A stretch of 64,000 nt of DNA, taken from positions 14,929,417 through 14,993,416 of the forward strand of contig NC_134959.1 in NCBI RefSeq assembly GCF_965638725.1. Reading direction: 5' to 3'. Under the pieces are notes generated by a model. The model was not told the origin of the DNA. It saw only the letters and a program-made list of their open reading frames with translations, and did not search any database. The DNA is from Aptenodytes patagonicus (lineage: Eukaryota; Chordata; Aves; Sphenisciformes; Spheniscidae). Positions 12,801-26,929 of this stretch are shown one piece after another (the stretch's first letter is position 1; each line of letters opens with the position of its first letter). The position numbers and the translations under genes are program-made.

Positions 12801-15800
12801 CTGAATTACTGATAACAGCTGCCGTAAGGCACGGAAACAACAGAAGATGACAGCCAAATCTCTTGAGTCACTACAGTCCCTTCTTTGCATTTCTCTGTTC
12901 CTTGGCTTATTTTTGCCCAATTTAACTTTGCTTTAGCTTAAGGACAGCATGTTTGCTTCAGCCAAACAGTGACAAGACTGTCATTTATCTGACTGCTGTT
13001 CTTTTTTTCAGTGACACCGATTACTGCTGCAGGATATTTGCTTTAACATAACATGATTATTATACACGTGGGCATTTCTTTTATTTCCAATTTCTTAAGC
13101 GGTAACATAGGAACAAAGGGAACAAAAGAATGGACAAAAAAGGACAGATATTAATCCTCCATCAGCATTCACATACCTATTTATGCCTTCAAGCACGGTT
13201 TCTACAGTCTGATGCTATGCACACAGAGCCATTCACTTCAGTCTGTAAAATACAGTCAGACAAAAGTACTCGCACAAATGTATGTTGCCATGAAGTCCAT
13301 GTAGGTGTATTTGTGAACCCCTAGATTTAGAATCTTCTAATCTTCTTCTACCCACAGTTAGATTAATAAGCAGCCATAATGCACCCAAATGATGTTCCTC
13401 CTCATGCATTTGGTCCTCAACTAATGAATTCCTTTTTATTTTGCCCTTTGTAAAACACACACTTTTTTTTATTGAGTTCTTACCTATAAGACTGTGTCAG
13501 TGGAGTACAAATATACAAAGACAACAGATACCAAGATGCTGGATGACCCAAGAAGGAAAGTAAGTTCTGGAGAAGTAGAAGCACATCTACTTTCAATTTT
13601 CATCTGTGCTGTGCCTTCCTTTCCCACTCTGCCAACAAGCTGCGGTGGAATCAGCTCTGTTTGATTACTAGCTACAAGTGATCTAACATTAACCTGAATC
13701 ACATCAGGCATGGGTATAAAAAAATGACAGCCACTCACTATGGACCAGCAGCCTTCGAGCAGATGGACAAGCATCTCAGACAGCAGTATCTGGGCTTAGT
13801 ATGGGCCATATCTTCACTGCTTAAATCAAAATAGAAGCGTGTTTTACCACGGGATGAGTGCACATGCGCTCTCCCCTAAAATAACCAAGCAAGCAACGGA
13901 GATAAGATACTGTACCTTTATCATTACGACCTAAGAGATGTCAGGTCCAGAAGTGTGGGTGTAGATCTGGCTACCCCTCTCACAGCAAAAATAAGAGCTT
14001 CGTTTCCACTTGGGTTTGTACAGCAAGATAACCAATATGCTGTTAAAAAACAAAATAAAATCAATGTGCGTACAGACAACACCGGTGAATTAAGGTGAAT
14101 GAGGAACTCTCACAGGGCAAAAGCTGGGGAGGAGATGGCCACGCTTGCTGTGCTGCAAGTATTTTTTACTGCCTGGCAGGGAATGTTTTTCAGCCCATTC
14201 AACGAACAAGTGAAAAGGCCAGGGGTTGCCTGGGGTACAGGATGATTTGACCAGAGCTCACAGAGGTGAGATAGTTCTACCAAGAGGTTAGTAGTCTAAC
14301 ATCCTGGTAAAGGGATGTAGGCAACCTGAGGCTGCCTGAGACACTGGACTTAGACCTCCAGAAATGTGAGGTCAGTCTCAACTCTCAGACTCCTGTGTAA
14401 TTTCTAACTCGACTTCTCTGCCTTGGCTTTTCCACCTGCAAAACTAAGTGAAACTCTTCCTGGCACACAGAATATTTTCAGAGCTTTAGAATCTATTATT
14501 ACTATTCCTCCTTTTAAAAGGCAAAACCAACCCATAAATCCTAGGTCAAAACTGCCCCAAAAATTTTGAGATGCATCAGCTAGCTCCTGAGCTTCTGAGG
14601 AGTAATCAGTGAGGCTGCTGCTGAGCCCTTTTGCCTGGATGGGGTAAGACTGTTGCAGGCTTCGCGGCAGCACCTCGAGCAGTGTTCCTGGCATTGGCAC
14701 AAGGAACACTACCCAGCCGCTCTCAGTGGGAGAGGGGACTATCCACATGGGCATCAAGCTCTTGAAAACAGCCTTAAGTTTGTTATTAACATGTAACTGA
14801 TTGTATGAATTAAAGACCCCTATTCCAGATCCTAAGAAAACAACAAATACTACAGCTATTCAAAAGGTTAACAGATGAGTCAGGAGTTCCCTAGACCCAG
14901 GGGAGGAAAAAAAGTATTTTTAACACATTCGTGACTTATTCCAATAGCACAAATAATCATGTCGTTACTCCAGATTTAATAAAGAGATGCTATTACTTAA
15001 TGTGGCAGCAGAGGCATGTACAGCATGTAAGTGCCATGCCACGGGGGAAAGCTTGCATGACAAAGAGAATCCTTTAGGAAATTTGGCAAGCAGTCCGGAA
15101 CAAGCAATGCTCAGCCTGCGACCTTCCATTAGCAGATCTAAATACAGAACTGCAGTGTAAAACAACACCTTCCTGCAGCATTTTCATTAATTAATACTAA
15201 GAATATAATTATTGTGATGATGAGCTTCACTGACTTTGCTTTTTCTCCATTTTAGCTTCTGAAAAAAAATAAATTTGGAGCTTTTCTCTCCCCCATTTTC
15301 ATTTCAGATCTTATGATGCCGATTCTGGACTGTGTTTTCAGAAGAGTATTCAAAGCAACAAATCAGTAGCAACTATGTAACAACCAATCCACAAGGAAGT
15401 AGTCCACTTTTCACAAAGTTAAATGTATTGCTGTGGACAGAAATCAGGCAATGGACACAGGACTACTGGGGAAAAGTCTAGTGGATTGTACATACAAGGA
15501 AAAACAGAGTTTGGTGCCTTGCCCTAAAATACTAAGAGCTAGAGACAAGGAAAGTGCTCACTTTGAGTATAGGTATTCTAGTGTAGGCTTTATATGTCAC
15601 GAGACATCATTTACTTATAGAATAAATGAAAAGCTTTTCCAGAAATAATGCAAGTAACACCCAACCAATGAAATCAAGACCAAGGTTAGCACTTCAGCTT
15701 TTAGAGCAACTCTTTGAATCTGCTATATTTAGACTCCAAAACTCCTCTTTCAAATCAAGAGAGGTGTTTGACAGCTAGATCAGTGCATTAGGAGCAAAGA

Positions 15801-18800
15801 CCAAGAAAAGGAAAAAGGTAATGTTAAGAGGCTATTAATTATGACTAGCTTCCCCAGCCAGCTGCTGACAGATATGCCAATTCCTGCACTAACTACAGAG
15901 TAAAACGAAGGGGCTCAGCATTTTTGAGGTGACCTCTCTCATCTCCCAGCATCAGCCTCTGTGAATTAGGAGGGGGTGCATTGCTCCACAAACACATCCC
16001 ATTTTCAGGGAATGTATAATCTAAACAACATTCCTTAGCTGAAACTGTTAACATGGCAGTTAATACAGAGCATCTTCCTTCCTGAAAATAAAATGAGAAG
16101 CTTTAGTCCCTTGGCACGTTTCTTTCACACTCACTTAAGAGTTACTAAATTACTTAAGTATTTTAGAGCCTTTTTGTCACTAATAATCAGAGGCAGGGAG
16201 CTACTAACACTCATGCCGCCCAGTTTAACTCATCATGACTATGCCCAAAACATCTAACTGAAGGTTCACAGTTCTCTTCCAAAAGGGATTTCCAAACTTT
16301 ATCAATAACTTACCCTTTCATTACGCTTCCATCCATGCAACAGGCTAGAACTGAATGTCAGCATACAGGAGCGTTCCCCAGGGAAATGCACGCAGAATCA
16401 GCAGGCAGAGTATTGATACCAGAAACGTTCAAGTCCCCTTCCGTACCTGATCAGGACAAGTATTCAGGAGACTGTGAAGACTTTGACTGATGAGGCATTT
16501 TCTAAGAGCAGTCAATTCCTGGTTGTCTCTGTGCCAGTATCAGCACATTTCTAGAGCTGCTCCACTCACAATGGATTAGTAGCAAAGGCCAGGTCTGAAG
16601 GCCTCCCCACCTCATTAATATTAATTTTATATTTTAAATCCCATTTACAGAAGGACTCATCCCCAAGGCTAGAAGCCTCATAAGTTATATTCCATTTTTA
16701 AACCTGCAGTATTCACTCTCATTGTTTCAGAAGGAAAACACTAGCAGAGACAGCTTTAGGCAGGCTGCTTTTGTTTAAAAGAATAGTATCTAAAGCCCTG
16801 TTTTAACTTCATTAGTCCACAAAGATTTGCACTACAACAAATCCTGCCTGCAAAGCACAAACACAAGTACAACTGTCAGCAGATTTTCATTCTTTCATTA
16901 TTCTGCTTTTGTTCCAGCTGCCAAAGCAGGTGGGTATAACTAAACTCACAAAAGGCAACTTACCTAGTGAACACTTCAAAAATAGCTACAATCACCATAA
17001 AATCAAATGAAAAGAGACAAAGTGACTCAGTATCTACTTTGTCTCCTGGCAAGCATGGGTAGATGATTTTGTACTCAAAGCATACCACATGACACAGCAA
17101 ACCTGGCTTTGACAGTCATAAAAAAGGTCCAAAGGAGAACAGATTCAAGGCTTCTCTGTAAGGATGGGAGACAATTTTTGGGTAGTAATCTTTTACCTCT
17201 GTATAGCACAGAGCCTTGTTACACAGGTCAACCCTACAGGCAGCAACAAACAAGTTTGGGGTGCTGAGGCAGACAGCGCCTGCACCCTTCTAGGCTCCAC
17301 TAGTGAAGGAATGAACAGCAAAAGGGAAAAGTAAGATGAATTGTTCTAGTTTTACCTTATTCTCCTTTGCAAAGCATTTGTTGTAACACAGATTTACTGT
17401 TCAACAGCCTATTAGTTTTTAATGTGGAGAAGTAACCTTTTGCAAAAACCTGAAGTGAAAAGAATGTCACATCATTCCTCCACTTGCCTTAAAAAAAAAA
17501 CCACTACAATAGTGAGAAGTGCAGATCAAGTGTTTCCCAGAAGTAAGACGAGATGGGTAGGCTGTCACTTGCATTGGATGATAGATTTTATCAAGCTCCT
17601 ACTTTGCAGAAGCACTATTCTGTACTTTTTATAAAGAATTAACTCAATTGACACAACCCTTTCTTACCCTCTTGCCCTCAACGGTCCATTTACTAGAGAA
17701 GACATCACTTCTGTCAGTAAGCCCCATAAAGTACATATGCAGCACCAAAATTGTAAGTCCAATGAACATTACATGTGGAAATCAGATTTATAGGATCCTT
17801 TACATTTGAGTTTGAAATTCAGAGGTAAGTAGTTCAGATGTTTAGCAGTCTGGATTGCTGACTTTTTTTTTCTTCAGCGTCCACTAACTAGGTTCATTCT
17901 AGTCCTCAAAAACCTTCTTTACAAGGTATTTCCTCATTTTGAATCAGCTCTGAAAAACAAGGATTAACGCTCTCAATCCCACTCCCAGTGGTGGTGGTGG
18001 GGATCTTGTTCGTCTTCCACATCATGTCTGAATCGGTTTCCCACAAGAAAAGCCCAGTAAACTCACAACTAAGGATACAGAAGGGGAAGCCCAAACAACA
18101 CAGGAAAAAAGCATATAGCCGCTGGAGAATTCATTTCTCAAACCACCTCATTTTTAGGTAAAAAGGAACTGCTCAACTCTGAGAACAGCTTGAGTAGCAG
18201 TATCCTAACGCCTCCTACAAATGCAGCACCTCTCCAGTCACCTCTCCCTTGTTCTCCAAATTGCCCTGCCCCTCCTCACATATCCAGAAATCTGAAAAAC
18301 ATGCAGTGCTTTCTCCACCATGATATCCTACAGAAGGTCTCCATGTCTCTCTCCCAACAGCCTTAACACACGCATCTTTAATTCTCATCATTACACCCTT
18401 CTCCATTCTCTAGCTAAGTCTAGCTTTTCTTTTTTCTACCCTCACCATTCCTAGCTTGGTCACTCTGGTCCTTCTCACATCTGGAGTGAGCTGCAATTAC
18501 CTTCCTCCCTTTGCTATATAAGGAAACTCCACTGCAACTATAACACTGGCTAATAATGCAAACTGCATGCCTGAAATCCCAGAAATTGAGATTAATGTAA
18601 TCATCATACAATAACAGTCTGCCAGTGGCCTTTTAAGTTGTTGTGCTTTCGAGTATTACTGCAGTCAAAGAGTGCAAGCTGTCCAAACCCCCTTTGCTTG
18701 ATCAGCAAAGGAGCAGTAGTAAATTGACAAGCAGCAAACAACAATCTCAGAAATAATTAATCTAATATAATCTCAACCCATCTGTTAGTCTCACAAAATA

Positions 18801-20196
18801 TCTATATTTTTGTGACTTTCTCAGATTCCCCATGTTCAAATAATGAATCTTCTTGTTTCCCCGGAATGCATTTGTAACGCATGCATTCAAAATAGAACCT
18901 GTCCTCTGCTCTTTTCCATTTGCTGTATTTTTATTTTTGATCTTTCTATAGTTGGTAGGAGTAGGGTTCTGTTCATTTTGTTTTCAAGTTCTTGTAATAC
19001 ATTAACAATCTAATAAAGATTTTAAAAGACAAAACATTTTACTAGACATATTTTCCTATGTACTGTTGCCATCAGTCTCAAAATCAAAATTGCTGAACAG
19101 TACAAATTGTTGAAGTATCTGTTTCCTCTTCCAAACTCTGTACTCCTTTAACCTTTTTTTTTTTCCCGGAACTACATTTAGATGCATACGCATGAGCTGT
19201 ACGTAAATGTGAGCTTCAGTCGCTAAGTAACTGTGTGCCAGTAGATAGCACTGTGAATGTTGTAAGCAACATCATACAAGTTGCCAAGTTCGTAATTTGG
19301 TCAGCGCCAGGAAATGTAAGCTAAATATTTTGGATGAGACTCTCAGATCTTTTTAAAACGGGCATGAGCAACAATGAAAGAAAGATACATTGAGAAGTGA
19401 TTAGACTCATGAGTAATCCTACACACTGTGGGACACCTATCAGGACAGTTAGACCATTCTTCAGAATGCAGCTATTAGTATTTACCTAAACTAGGCTTCT
19501 TTCTCGATTTCCATTCAGCCCATTATTCACTGCTTTGAGGTACTATTTTCAAAACACTCCTCTATGTAAGTGTTAGAAAGACATTCCATCATTTTAAACA
19601 TTCAGTTAAATAAACAGTTTGTTTTAAAAGTACCTTCTTGAAGACCTTTCATCGGATGTCAAGACCTGTCACTATAAAAAAATCCTAAGAGCAAATTCTA
19701 ACGCTCATCTTCAAGTCTTAGGATGGATTTGTCCGCTCAGTTTGGTAGGGAATTCTACTCATACAATTTTTTTTTTTCCAAGTTTTTAATTTAGTTTCTT
19801 CTTTTTCAACAGAATTAAGAGGGAAAACTACAGGATCAGGCTCTGAATCAGTACTTGGCCAAGATGCAATACATCTCAATGTCTTAAGTATCTCAACTTA
19901 CTGTATTGTTTTTCATTCTTTGGAGTTGCTCTGTCTTAAAGAGCAGAGAGATTTGTTACTTTTTGAATATGATAGGAAGTAATCATTATCCTCCACTGTT
20001 TAAGTATAGTAAAAAGCAATTATGCCTTAACCCTCATTCTAGAGTAACATAGGTTCCTTAGTGAATTTAAAAAAAAATTGAGCCTTGCATTTCTAACTTC
20101 ATTTATCTGAGGTTACACATCAACATTTCACATTTTTAATAAAGTCCACCAGCTGACAGCCTCACGCAAAGTAGCAGCTATTCTTTTCAAGAGTTT

Positions 20197-20201
20197 CTTA
20201 C
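20197..20201. repeat. Left target-site duplication (CTTAC) of the solo LTR
   Basis: The five bases CTTAC directly precede the LTR terminus and are repeated exactly at 20798-20802 just after its other end. This is what retroviral integration leaves behind, and it fixes the element's boundaries. Confidence 0.85.
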
Positions 20202-20797
20202 TGTTGTGGTTTAACCCCAGCCGGCAACTAAGCCCCACACAGCCGCTCTTCTCGCTCCCCCCACAGCGCGATGGGGGAGAGAATCAGAAGAGTAAAAGTG
20301 AGAAGACTCGTGGGTTGAGATCAAGACAGTTTAATAGGGAAAGCAAAAGCTGCACACACAAGCAAAGCAAAACAAGGAATTCATTCACTCCTTCCCATCG
20401 GCAGGCAGGTGTTCAGCCATCTCCAGGAAAGCAGGGCTCCATCACACGTAACGGTGACTTGGGAAGACAAACGCCATCACTCCGAACGTCCCCCCCTTCC
20501 TCCTTCTTCCCCCAGCTTTATATGCTGAGCACGACGTCATATGGTGTGGGATATCCCTTTGGTCAGTTGGGGTCGGCTGTCCCAGCTGTGTCCCCTCCCA
20601 GCTCCTTGTGCACCCCCAGCCTCCTCGCAGTGGGGTGGGGTGAGAGGCAGAAAAGGCCTCGACTCTGTGTAAGCACTGCTCAGCAGTAACTGAAACATCC
20701 CTCTATTACCAACACTGTTTCCAGCACAAATCCAAAACACAGCCCCATGCTAGCTACTGTGGAGAAAATTAACTCTATCCCAGCCAAAACCAGCACA
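20202..20797 (-). mobile_element. Solo LTR of an avian endogenous retrovirus
   Basis: This 596-bp element is bounded by TG...CA and exact CTTAC duplications. Read on the minus strand it starts TGTGCTGGTTTTGGCTGGG and has LTR anatomy: a CRE-like TGACGTCG, a TATA box (TATAAAG, 20516-20522), and an ATTAAA polyadenylation signal (20330-20335) about 180 bp further on. The minus strand is therefore its transcriptional sense, the same as C16orf87. No gag, pol or env sequence or second LTR lies alongside, so it is a solo LTR left by recombination. From memory it resembles the very abundant TguLTR5-type/ERVL-like LTRs of Neoaves; the exact family name needs a repeat-library match. The 161-codon plus-strand open frame inside it (20204-20689) is antisense to the LTR and is not a gene. 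Confidence 0.88.
20516..20522 (-). promoter_or_regulatory. LTR TATA box
   Basis: TATAAAG on the minus strand, within CATATAAAG, preceded by a CRE-like TGACGTCG. Its position relative to the ATTAAA signal at 20330-20335 matches the U3-R layout of an LTR promoter. Confidence 0.6.
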
Positions 20798-23700
20798 CTT
20801 ACACTCGTGCCTTTTCTCTGACTTCTGTCTTGTGTTCAAGACAAAACCTGTACTACCTTCAGGACACTCTGTGTGGCTTCATAAAATAGATTTAATACCT
20901 AGTGCACCTCTTATGCATGTTATGACAACACTAGATCTAAAGATTCATGAACTATGCTGTTAATAAACTGTACACCTTTACTTAAATAAAAATGTCCTTT
21001 AATACATCAGAATTATTCTAATTTATTTGCCAAAGAAGTAAACTCCATCAATAAACATTACTTTCAGATACATTACAGACTACCGTGCAGTGCCAGCAAA
21101 ATCAGCGTTAGGACTCAGTATCATTTACTCGTTTTACTGAAAACCAGAACTCCTGGTTCACCTGTTGCTCTAGCTAGTTCAGTGGCCTTAGATGAAACAC
21201 TTCTTTGCTGTTGCTGAGGATTAGGCCTGGGGCCCAGACCACCTACATGGCAGACTCCAACCACGCATCTCATCATTACATGTCCTCACGTGCATGTACA
21301 AACACACAAACACACACATTCTGCTCCACAACTTCTCCAAATAAAGCAACTCAGATGTCAATCTGAAGATTTTTCTTTATTAGCAAGATATTTTCAATAA
21401 AATATCCAAGAGCTGTTTATTCCAAGACAAAACAAAAACCACTGAGGCTTAGAAAATTGCCAGACTATTAATGTTTGTACTCCTGGTATCTGGAACGCTC
21501 ATTGTTCTTAACAGCATTTTATGGTCTTCAACACTGTCCAGGATTAAAAATAGTATTAATTTTGTCATAAGGGTTAAGAAATAAAAGACTAAGTTATGAC
21601 TGAGAGAAATAATGCATAGTAGGAGACCAAAGACAGCGAACTAACTTTTATAAGATGGAGTTCAGGTTCTATGTACAAAGCTAAGAAGCACCAAGAAAAG
21701 CAGCTTGTGGGTGGTGGGGGGAAGATGAGGGAAGGGTACCTGACTTCTTCCTGGGGGATGTGCTGCATGATGACACCAAATGATTCACGAGAATCGTGTT
21801 TTGAGCTTGAAATTAAACAACTTCAGTGAAAGCAGGTTTAGGTTTTTTTCTGGAGGGAAAAAAAAAAAAAAAAAGAAATACACAGATTTATCCATTTCCA
21901 CTGCCTTTTGCCTAATCAATTTCTTGCTTTTTAGATTGCACATCCCATTCAACAGCTAGCAGCTATGAGCAGTCCTTTAAAGTAAGAGCAGAAAAAAAAA
22001 CCCGCTCTAGTATATTTACAGATACTTTCAGTTTATTATGAATCTACTGAATATCCCACAATGTCTATTGAAATCATGCAGTGTATTTCTGTAGTGTCTG
22101 ATCGACCACAAGGCAGCAAAACTGATCATCTTCATCTCAACAGAAAAACTGGGTAATCAGATATACTTCGGGGCAGCCAGACTTTCTGTAACTACTAGTG
22201 AGTTTTGAAAGTGACAGCCTAAAGGAGAGAAAAAAAAGAAAATTCTACTACTTATTAGAGCTCTGCTTACCATCACTGCTACCTAAGTGGCAACCTCCAA
22301 AAAGGGTAGGCAAACAACTTGGAAAAGCACTATCTTGAAATGCTACAGTTAGATTCGCTAGAGGTTATTTGTCAGAATCCACAGTGAAATAAAAAAGTAG
22401 GGAGCCTTCTACAAAACACCAATGACATTGTTAATACTCCGAAGGATAACAACTCACCTGAAAGTGTTGGTTAAACTTGTTAATATTTGCTCTGCTGTAT
22501 TTTCATAATAAGCAAGAAGTGAGGCACAACAGGAAATCTGTAGAGTGAAAGAGTTGGTACTCAGAGCCCAACATCTGCTATGGGCAGACCTGGTCCTGCA
22601 GACTAAGCACCCACTAACAGCTGAAGGGCATCTTCAAGGTCAATTTTTTGTAAAAAGAATCTAATTCCTGCTCCCCAAGACCATTCCATGATGCAAACAT
22701 AAGCACTGGAAGCAGAGACTATCACGAGATTTGCTTCAAACATACACTTCTAATCCAAACAAACACACTTGCATAGATGCGCCTACAGATACAAAATAGG
22801 ACACCAGCAATACCTGCACGTGTTCATGCCTGCAGAGGAGTCGTGTTCTGGAGAACAGCAACTCAGAAAGGCTTAAACTAAACAGTGGTTTAAGACAGCT
22901 TTCTGGTTACACTGTTTAATTACAGGTTATCAATACCTTAAAGGTTATCAGTATCTTAAAGAACAAAAGTCAAGCACCATGTCCTGTTAGGCAATAAGAT
23001 ACTAAGCATCCTTGATAGTACAGTCCAAGATACAAGGAAGACACAGTGCTGCTAGTAGCCTGCATGAATCACTGTTTCACTCTAGAAAAACCCTAGAAAA
23101 ACTAAAAAAAAAATTAAAAAGCGCTAAGTAAAACCAACCCAAAGACCTCGTTTAGGACCTGACATTTGAAGCAAGTATCTCAATTCTAGTCTCCCTCTCT
23201 CTAAATCCTGCTGCCCAGCCACAGGGTGATGATAATCTGCAAAGTATTCCCCAATACCTTGCCCCATCTTCAACTTTTTTTTAATCAATCGTAACAGTAT
23301 TAGAGTAAAAATAACAGGAAAATTAGAGATGTTTGTAAAATTTGACCGAAGAAAACTTACATATATAGGACTTCCAGGGAAGGTGAAGAAGAGTTTCCTT
23401 AAACCATTTTTTATTAAACTGCCAATTGAAAGTTCAGAGTTCTTTGGTCTTGACAAATTATTAATCTCTACCGATTTTCACAGCTAGGATTTTAAGCTCC
23501 CAAATTAGATATAAGTGAGTGATGTTCTAAAGAAAAATAATCTTTCAGTGTACTTCCACTGAAAACTGAATACTATGCTCTTCCTAGTATCAATAATAAG
23601 AATGCCTGAAGAGACAGTAACTGTCTTTAGAGTAAGGCTGCCATCTAGTAGCAGAATAGAGTAGATGCAGAGAAATCTCAAGCCAGAATTTGACCTGAAA

Positions 23701-26513
23701 ACCTGCTTGATGATCTGACATGCTATTACACAGAGATATAAACACTGGAAGCATAGTTCTTCAGAAAAAAAAAAAAAAAAAGGAAAAGAAGTGGCAGAAA
23801 GCAGAGATTGCTAGATGGTGGTTTATAAACAGGCAGTTCTCCAGGACAATCCCAAACTATTCAGTTCACAATATCAAGTTTATCTAGTCAGATAAGTCAA
23901 CGAGTAGAGACGGTATAGAGGTGGAGTGGTACTTCTGTGGTGGTGATATACTTGGTCTTCTTTCAAGTTAATTAAAAAAACTGCAGCCTAATTCACTTTT
24001 TCTGAAAGAAGATTGTTCTTCTGTGTGAGGTCTCATGCTACAAAATGCAGTGAAACAAAGTAAGTTAGACTGAACCATAAAGACATTCAAAGGCAGGGCC
24101 TAAAATGTTACACTGGAACTAGAGATTCACAAAAAAAAAATTTTGAATAAGCAACTTCCTGAAGTGTTACATATTTATTCTCGCTTCTTGAAAACCATGC
24201 AGTTTCCAAGTAAGTCAGAGCTGCAGTAGATTGAATTTACTCTCTCATCATTTAGCTGTCACTGGCTTTATTTTTGTTTTGTAGACCGAGATCCAATACA
24301 TTTTACAACTATAATCTACAATGATTTGCCACTGTGTTTCATCCATTTATCATCTTTAACACACAAAGAAAGAGCTCTTGAGATGCCATCCTGTTGATGC
24401 CTATTTCATACAACGCAGACGCTTTCCAGTTCAGTAACTGAGTATGTTCCAAGAAATCTATGTCTTAGCATACCACAGCCACAGAGTTACCAGGGCTTTT
24501 GGAAGATGCTGGAGTGTACTGCCTATATAGGAAAGAATGGTTTGTTCCTGGTTGGTAGGAAGGGAAAGTCAGGACTCTCGCTTTGCAAGATCCACTGGCA
24601 AAGCAGCACTCTCTCCCTAGGATATTTTCAAGGCCACCTGCTTCCATCACAGCTTTCTCAAAGAAACTGGAAGTCAGTAGGGGAAGAAAAATAGCATGAC
24701 CACAAGTGGGAAGAGCTGACAGCAGAGACCTGGGGAAGACAAAGAGAAGAAGTACAGAAACAGAACTCAACCACTGTTTCAAGAGTCTCCACCAATGAAG
24801 GAGAAAGAACGGCCTTGTGTTTTGAGAGGTATGAACGTATTTTTCAGTACTTATCAGAGAAGGCACCAATCTAAATGTGAAAGTCGTAAGTTAAATTTTG
24901 TCACGTCTAACAACATTAACTTCAGTCCTCTGAAGATAACTTGTTCCATGTACAGGAGCAGAAAGGAATAGATACGTGTAGGAACGCAGGTTAGAGCGCC
25001 AAACAGACTGCATTAGTAGGTCCCTTTGTCCCTTCTTAACACAGTAGATCTCACTCTAGCAACAGAAGCAACACAAGCCTGATCATATCTTAAGTTTTCA
25101 AAATGAGAACTTCCCTTTTGTCATTTTGACTTTAATAACTTACCATGCAAACATATGCTCTATTCTTAAGAGTTACTCATCTCTCCTTACTACTGGTGTC
25201 TGTGACATGCTACAGTTCTGGAAAGCAGAAGTCTACATGATGTACAGAAGTAGGTCTTGTGTTCGCAATTCCTCATTTACTGGAATAAAGACAAATGTAG
25301 ATTAGTGGTTTAAGGGCATTTCCACACCCATCCCTCTTGTCCAGTCTTAAAAACGACCCCAATCACTTCTTAGGAGTTAAGAGTTAAAAAACACTTTCCA
25401 CGTTTCCTGCTTCTGCTCACAAAGTTTGCATCTGACCAGTCTCTTGTGGCTTAACTCAAAACTATCATAGCTCCTTCCTTTAACCAATAACTAACAAACA
25501 GTCAGTATTTGATAGTCTAGCTTTATTAACAAAAATCTCTGCTTCTACCCAGAGATTAATTCTGTAGCAGAACCTCATTAGGTCATTCTCACTACTAAAG
25601 TAATGTGATACTGAAAAGCATGAGTAATACTGAAGAAAAACTAAGACATGCAGTTGCCTTCCCCTTCTTAGAAAAGAGTGAACGAAAGGTGACAAAAAGC
25701 TAGTATGTCAAATTTTATGAATGCAATTGCCTCCTACACCTCCTCCCTCAGGATGTTACAGGGCTTGAGCTTTTCTTTTTTTGGTAAGACAAAACCCCCA
25801 TATATTTAGTAACGTAAGAGTTTTGGCTCAAATTGCACTATAGCACTTCAACAAAAGATGACTTTGTTGAATGTTTTCCCCAAACCTATTTCTCCAAAAC
25901 AGCTCATTTTTGCACACTCGGGTAGACTTTTGCTTTGGTATTTACAGTCAGCAGTCCAAAGACAATACTGCTAAGAATTACACTTTTTTTTAAGACGGAC
26001 AAAAAAAGCTGATGAGCGTAAAAGGAACTAGCATATCCTCATCTTTTGGAAATACCAGTGAGAAGATGTTAGCTGCAGATCCACATCTCTGATGCCTGTT
26101 TCTCTCCCTTTCCAGTAAATCATGGGCCAAGAAAGAGTATGGGAGAAGTACTTACCGTCTGGACAAGGCAGACACCCAGCAAACAGTGGTTACAAAACAA
26201 GGACTTAGCTCTCAAACTTCAGGAGTCTGACCCCAAAACGTATATGTGATTTTTAAAAAACAACTCTATGTAACAGGGAATAATTTTCTACAGAGAATTC
26301 ATAAACAATACGAAGTTGTCAAGCAGAATAATCCCTCAAAATGAAGCCACTTTAGTTTTCTTCCTATTGGATTTATATCATACCTATTACAAAAATGCAA
26401 ATCTAAAGTCATCCTTAGGATGAATACCAGATTTCTAAGAGGATTAAAACCAACACACCCTAAGTATCAAAAATGTACTTAATTCCCAGTTCAATAAAAT
26501 ACTGTAATATCAA
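20798..26513. other. Gene-free DNA between solo LTR and C16orf87 3' end
   Basis: AT-rich, with poly-A runs (for example about 21859-21876 and 23767-23782) and an imperfect two-copy 18-bp tandem repeat at 22925-22960. No coding exon is recognised. The C16orf87 3' UTR could extend into this segment if the near polyadenylation signals are not used. Confidence 0.5.
22925..22960. repeat. Two-copy 18-bp tandem repeat
   Basis: Units 22925-22942 and 22943-22960 both begin GGTTATCA and end CTTAAA or TTTAAA-like bases, differing at two positions. Probably a simple slippage or duplication event. Confidence 0.7.
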
Positions 26514-26519
26514 TTTATT
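26514..26519 (-). promoter_or_regulatory. Candidate distal C16orf87 polyadenylation signal
   Basis: AATAAA on the minus strand (TTTATT on plus), about 410 bp past the C16orf87 stop codon. Use cannot be judged from sequence alone; the canonical hexamer is frequent in AT-rich DNA. Confidence 0.3.
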
Positions 26520-26598
26520 AAAAAGTTATGTGAACTGTACATACGTAAACTGCAATATAGCTGAAAAATCTGAAATATATAATTTTAAAGGAAAATCA

Positions 26599-26604
26599 TT
26601 TATT
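26599..26604 (-). promoter_or_regulatory. Candidate proximal C16orf87 polyadenylation signal
   Basis: AATAAA on the minus strand about 325 bp past the stop codon at 26932-26930. If used, it would give a short 3' UTR. Human C16orf87 may use more distal sites, so this remains a candidate only. Confidence 0.3.
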
Positions 26605-26929
26605 TCTGAAAATATTTAAAATATTGCATTTCTGGCAGCAAATTTAAAAGAAGTGCTCTGGAATGGGTGCAGTCTCTCTGTGCATTTGTCTAGCATTTGT
26701 CTTCAAGGTGTAAAACATATCTGCTTTCTGATTTCTCATAGCACAATCTTGTGAACACTTTCTTTCTGACTTGTAGAGACAGAATTCGATTTCCAAGAAC
26801 AGCAGCAGAATTTTAACAGGAAATACTATCGTCCTTGTTGGTGCAGACAACACACTTTCCGAGAGTCCACGACACCTTGGAAACATGCTAGCCATTCTGC
26901 ATATAAATGCATCAGATTGTGCTTACAAG

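Larger units (their letters stand above)
1..20201. other. Gene-free intergenic DNA downstream of C16orf87
   Basis: AT-rich sequence in which I recognise no exon on either strand. The open frames here are short (145 codons at most), have no recognisable domain and show no conserved splice context. It contains homopolymer runs (for example poly-T near 5223-5240 and 11583-11601), a 23-bp minisatellite at 6831-6899, and a full CRE octamer at 31-38. In human, MYLK3 lies on this side of C16orf87 on the same strand, so its 5' end could be here or beyond the window edge, but no MYLK3 kinase motif or N-terminal exon was seen. Untranslated exons or lncRNAs cannot be excluded by eye. Confidence 0.6.

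Noticed and set aside
20204..20689. 161-codon plus-strand open frame
   Set aside because: Lies entirely within the solo LTR, antisense to its transcriptional direction.
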